A stretch of 8,860 nucleotides of DNA from Candidatus Sumerlaeota bacterium (lineage in GTDB: Bacteria; Sumerlaeota; Sumerlaeia; MWCT01; JAGHBZ01): NCBI GenBank assembly GCA_021160705.1, contig JAGHBZ010000299.1, positions 1 through 8,860 of the forward strand, in the 5' to 3' direction. Under the pieces are notes generated by a model, which did not search any database, was not told the origin of the DNA, and saw only the letters and a program-made list of their open reading frames with translations. Each line of letters starts with the position of its first letter. The stretch's first letter is position 1. The position numbers and the translations under genes are program-made. Positions 7,114 to 8,860 of this stretch are shown here, piece by piece.

Positions 7114-7338
7114 ATGCCAGAAAAAAAAGAAAAATTTAACTCCTATGAAAAAAAATATTTTTCCACACAGGAAGTTGCTGATATAACTGGATTAACGCAG
7201 ACTACTCTCACTCTTTGGTTGCGGAACAAGATTATTGACGACTCCAAAATACGTCGCGACCCTGATGGACGCCGTCTCTGGACACGTGAAGATATCGAAA
7301 TGATTCAGAAGATTAAAAAACAGGAAGGCTGGTCCTGA
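7114..7338 (+). CDS. Minimal MerR-like helix-turn-helix DNA-binding protein
   Basis: The 74-residue product is little more than a winged HTH. Residues 15-37 (YFSTQEVADITGLTQTTLTLWLR) give the helix-turn-helix. Residues 47-65 (from RRDPDGRRLW to REDIEMIQKI) give the wing and following helix, with the family's Gly-Arg-Arg-aromatic turn before the acidic helix. The long dimerisation coil and effector domain of true MerR regulators (over 120 residues) are absent, so it may be an excisionase-like or chromosome-associated DNA binder rather than an effector sensor. The highly charged Lys-rich N-terminus could aid DNA contact. No canonical Shine-Dalgarno precedes the ATG; a G-rich run lies about 20 nt upstream, too far to be typical. 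The DNA target is unknown; neighbouring hpt and SDR are the obvious candidates. Confidence 0.8.
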   Translation: MPEKKEKFNSYEKKYFSTQEVADITGLTQTTLTLWLRNKIIDDSKIRRDPDGRRLWTREDIEMIQKIKKQEGWS

Positions 7339-7348
7339 GCCTTTCTGT
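7315..7348 (-). terminator. Leftward-oriented hairpin plus T run overlapping the 3' end of the MerR-like gene
   Basis: ACAGGAAGGCT (7320-7330) pairs with AGCCTTTCTGT (7338-7348) over 11 bp including one G-U, with a 7-nt loop. On the minus strand the hairpin is followed by a T run (complement of A 7315-7320). Rightward, it is followed by CTTAG, so it is a poorer terminator for the MerR-like gene itself. No leftward gene feeds into it, so it may block antisense transcription or stabilise the MerR mRNA end. Confidence 0.45.
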
Positions 7349-7388
7349 CTTAGAACTACTCCCTTCTTGATACTCACCCATCTCTTCT

Positions 7389-7432
7389 GATGAATACTTG
7401 AAATTTTGTTTGGACTTTATGTAGTATTCATC
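7389..7432. promoter_or_regulatory. 10-bp inverted repeat bracketing a possible SDR promoter
   Basis: The arms GATGAATACT (7389-7398) and AGTATTCATC (7423-7432) are perfectly complementary and 24 nt apart. Between and overlapping them, on the plus strand, lie TTGAAA (7398-7403) and TAGTAT (7422-7427) with an 18-bp spacer, a modest promoter match. The arms are centred 34 bp apart, close to three helical turns, which is compatible with a repressor or activator site. No protein can be assigned. Confidence 0.35.
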
Positions 7433-7488
7433 CAACGTTTAATCAAAAGCGACTTTTATGCTGATTTTATAAGTGCTTTCATATTGGG

Positions 7489-8277
7489 ATGAAAAATGGT
7501 GTAAGAGAAAAAGTAGTAGTGGTGACCGGTGCTGGCAGTGGTATCGGCAAAGCTACTGCACTGGCGTTTGCGCGGTATGGGGCATATCTTGTGATTAATG
7601 ACGTCAACGCAAAAAACCTCAGGCGACTCCATACTCTTCTGGAGAAGAGAGGAAACCCAGCGGTTGCTGTGCAGGGAGATATATCTCTGCCAGAAATTCA
7701 AAGCCGACTTGTGAGTCGGGCAGTAAGAAGATTCAGGCGTATTGACGTCCTTGTTAACAATGCTGGACAACTCATTGTAAAACCCTTTTTACAGCATACC
7801 CGTGCAGAACTTGAAAAAATACTTAGCGTAAATTTCAGCAGTGTTTACACCCTGACACAACGGGTTGTCCGGGTCTTCGCCCGAGAACGTATCAGTGGAA
7901 GTATAGTGAATGTCAGTTCTATTGCAGGCGAGGTAGGGTTTTCTTATTTAAGTGCTTACTCAGCCACAAAAGGTGCACTTTCAGCTCTGACGCGCTCACT
8001 CGCTGTTGAGTTATCACCTTTGGGAATTCGTGTTAATGCGGTATTACCCGGACTGGTTGCTACCAGAATGACAGAGCAGGAACTCAGGGCGCTGGAGCGA
8101 CTTGGGCTCGGGAAAAGAGAATCGCTGAGAAAAAAATTTATCTCAGAGCAATTAATCCCCAGAATGGTCTCTCCGGATGATGTTGCCTCCGCAATCCTTT
8201 TTCTTGCTGATAACTCACAATCCGGCACAATTACAGGTGTTTGCCTGCCGGTGGATGCTGGTTATCTTGCAAGATGA
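7489..8277 (+). CDS. Short-chain dehydrogenase/reductase (SDR, FabG-like)
   Basis: The 262-residue classical SDR is a cytoplasmic NAD(P)(H)-dependent oxidoreductase with a Rossmann fold. It shows cofactor motif TGAGSGIG (13-20), Asp38 at the end of the second strand (favouring NAD over NADP), Asp64, NNAG (90-93), and the catalytic set Asn115, Ser144, Tyr157 and Lys161 (YSATK). The PG motif (187-188) and the C-terminal GxxxxVDAGY motif are also present. It resembles 3-oxoacyl-ACP reductases and related sugar, alcohol or ketoacid dehydrogenases; nothing here fixes the substrate, and no fatty-acid genes lie next to it, so I do not call it fabG. The chosen ATG gives the usual short N-terminus before the first strand but lacks a clear Shine-Dalgarno. 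It is 150 nt after the MerR-like gene and may have its own promoter. Confidence 0.92.
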   Translation: MKNGVREKVVVVTGAGSGIGKATALAFARYGAYLVINDVNAKNLRRLHTLLEKRGNPAVAVQGDISLPEIQSRLVSRAVRRFRRIDVLVNNAGQLIVKPFLQHTRAELEKILSVNFSSVYTLTQRVVRVFARERISGSIVNVSSIAGEVGFSYLSAYSATKGALSALTRSLAVELSPLGIRVNAVLPGLVATRMTEQELRALERLGLGKRESLRKKFISEQLIPRMVSPDDVASAILFLADNSQSGTITGVCLPVDAGYLAR

Positions 8278-8435
8278 ACCCTGTCATCTTTAATTGCGGG
8301 GCATCCGCATAAGAGAACACCTGAGTCAAATAAGAAGCTTAACTTTTGTGAATTTGCAGTGTTATTAGGAAAGTTTTATTTCTCTAAGAACCCTTGTTTT
8401 TCTTCTGGCAGGTCAAAAAGTTACATAAAAAATGA
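8278..8435. other. Intergenic region after the SDR gene
   Basis: There is no gene and no convincing terminator. The only structure seen soon after the stop codon is a 5-bp stem, TGCGG (8295-8299) with CCGCA (8305-8309), without a T tract. Confidence 0.4.
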
Positions 8436-8511
8436 GGTTCATCACGACTTTTTGTGGTAGATTAAATGAGTCTGGCTCTTTGATATATTAAAGGATGAAA
8501 TATCCTCTATA

Positions 8512-8679
8512 CCCTCGGTTTTCACAGAGTGTAAAATGACGCTATCCGCAATAACCACACGTGTAGAAACGCTTCTCCGGCTCCAACTACAAATCTATCG
8601 ATTCACTCTTGACAACTGCCTTCACCACCTGGTATCCAGATAAATCAACCATTTGTGTTGTGAGAGTGCATTCACTCAT
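8512..8679 (-). pseudogene. N-terminal fragment of an ISL3-family transposase
   Basis: From the ATG at 8679 the frame reads through MVDLSGYQVV and then, after a stop, RFYTCGYCG, the N-terminal segment and CxxC zinc-binding start of ISL3-family (IS204/IS1001/IS1096/IS1165) transposases. A second stop is followed by RHFTLCENRG. The stops are TAG at 8587-8589 (probably a former Trp codon) and TAG at 8542-8544 (probably a former Gln codon). Similarity ends around 8512, and the frame closes at TAA 8488-8490. The DDE catalytic domain is absent. The start has an excellent AAGGAGG at 8689-8695. Confidence 0.75.
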
Positions 8680-8730
8680 TGGGAAAGACCTCCTTATTTT
8701 GAAATATTTTTAAAAGGAGGGTTTCCCAAT
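8678..8730 (-). promoter_or_regulatory. Hairpin sequestering the Shine-Dalgarno of the ISL3 transposase relic
   Basis: ATTGGGAAA (8678-8686) is the exact complement of TTTCCCAAT (8722-8730). Inside it, CCTCCTT (8689-8695, the Shine-Dalgarno complement) pairs with AAGGAGG (8714-8720). In leftward RNA the stem would bury both the ribosome binding site and the start codon. Such structures limit transposase translation in several IS families; the same role here is inference. Confidence 0.55.
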
Positions 8731-8860
8731 ATTATTATTTCATTATTTCCTATTGTCAATCCTTACCACAAAATTTCGAGAAGAGGCAAAAAAGCGAAGT
8801 AAGAGCAAAATTGTGAAAGAACTAAGCATTGGGGTCAGGGTTTGTGCCAGGGTGCTCAGA

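Larger units (their letters stand above)
8436..8787 (-). mobile_element. Relic ISL3-family element (about 352 bp, internally deleted)
   Basis: The 24-bp ends at 8436-8459 (read rightward) and 8764-8787 (read leftward) match at 18 of 24 positions, sharing TTTTGTGGTA and a GGCTCTT-like outer tip typical of ISL3-family termini. Between them is only the N-terminal part of an ISL3-type transposase. A-rich hexamers (8427-8432 and 8788-8793) flank both ends and may be part of an 8-bp target duplication, though this is unconvincing in an A-rich context. Full ISL3 elements are well over 1 kb, so most of the interior has been lost. Confidence 0.6.

Noticed and set aside
1..8860. Composite transposon formed by the two terminal IS relics
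   Set aside because: The relics belong to different families (IS110 and ISL3), both are inactive, and the genes between them look like ordinary chromosomal genes.
8788..8860. Possible further mobile-element end in the last 73 bases
   Set aside because: The GGCACAAACCCTGACC-like tip on the minus strand looks suggestive, but no partner repeat is visible and the window ends here.

Overview
The window reads as chromosomal DNA from an uncultured bacterium. It has moderate, AT-leaning composition, sigma70-like promoters and intrinsic terminators, a secreted protease with a bacterial signal peptide, and decayed insertion sequences of two bacterial families. No rRNA, tRNA or other marker allows a firm taxonomic call. 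The (TP)n-linked modular secreted protease and the membrane-anchored GDSL protein resemble what is seen in deep-branching candidate phyla, but that is only an impression.

Layout: positions 1-274 hold a leftward, internally deleted IS110-family transposase in which the N-terminal and C-terminal ends lie in one short reading frame. Positions 275-890 carry no gene but hold a relict promoter, a long imperfect palindrome (432-498), a 27-bp higher-order tandem repeat (584-668) and a leftward intrinsic terminator (801-843). Three leftward genes follow, in transcription order: a hypoxanthine phosphoribosyltransferase (6237-6788), a membrane-anchored SGNH/GDSL hydrolase-like protein (4500-6071) and a very large secreted papain-family protease (891-4265). 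The protease has its own good promoter and terminator, so it is probably a separate transcription unit. A 325-bp divergent intergenic region separates hpt from two rightward genes: a minimal MerR-like DNA-binding protein (7114-7338) and a classical short-chain dehydrogenase (7489-8277). Positions 8436-8787 are a relic ISL3-family element of about 352 bp, bounded by imperfect inverted repeats and holding only a stop-riddled N-terminal transposase fragment.

The genes do not form an obvious pathway. hpt is purine salvage, the SDR is a generic NAD(P)-dependent oxidoreductase, and the protease and SGNH protein act outside or at the cytoplasmic membrane. I see no CRISPR array, toxin-antitoxin pair, defence island, biosynthetic cluster or intact mobile element. 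The most distinctive items are the domain architecture of the protease, the two deletion-derived IS relics at the window ends, and the minisatellite and palindromes in the left intergenic region.
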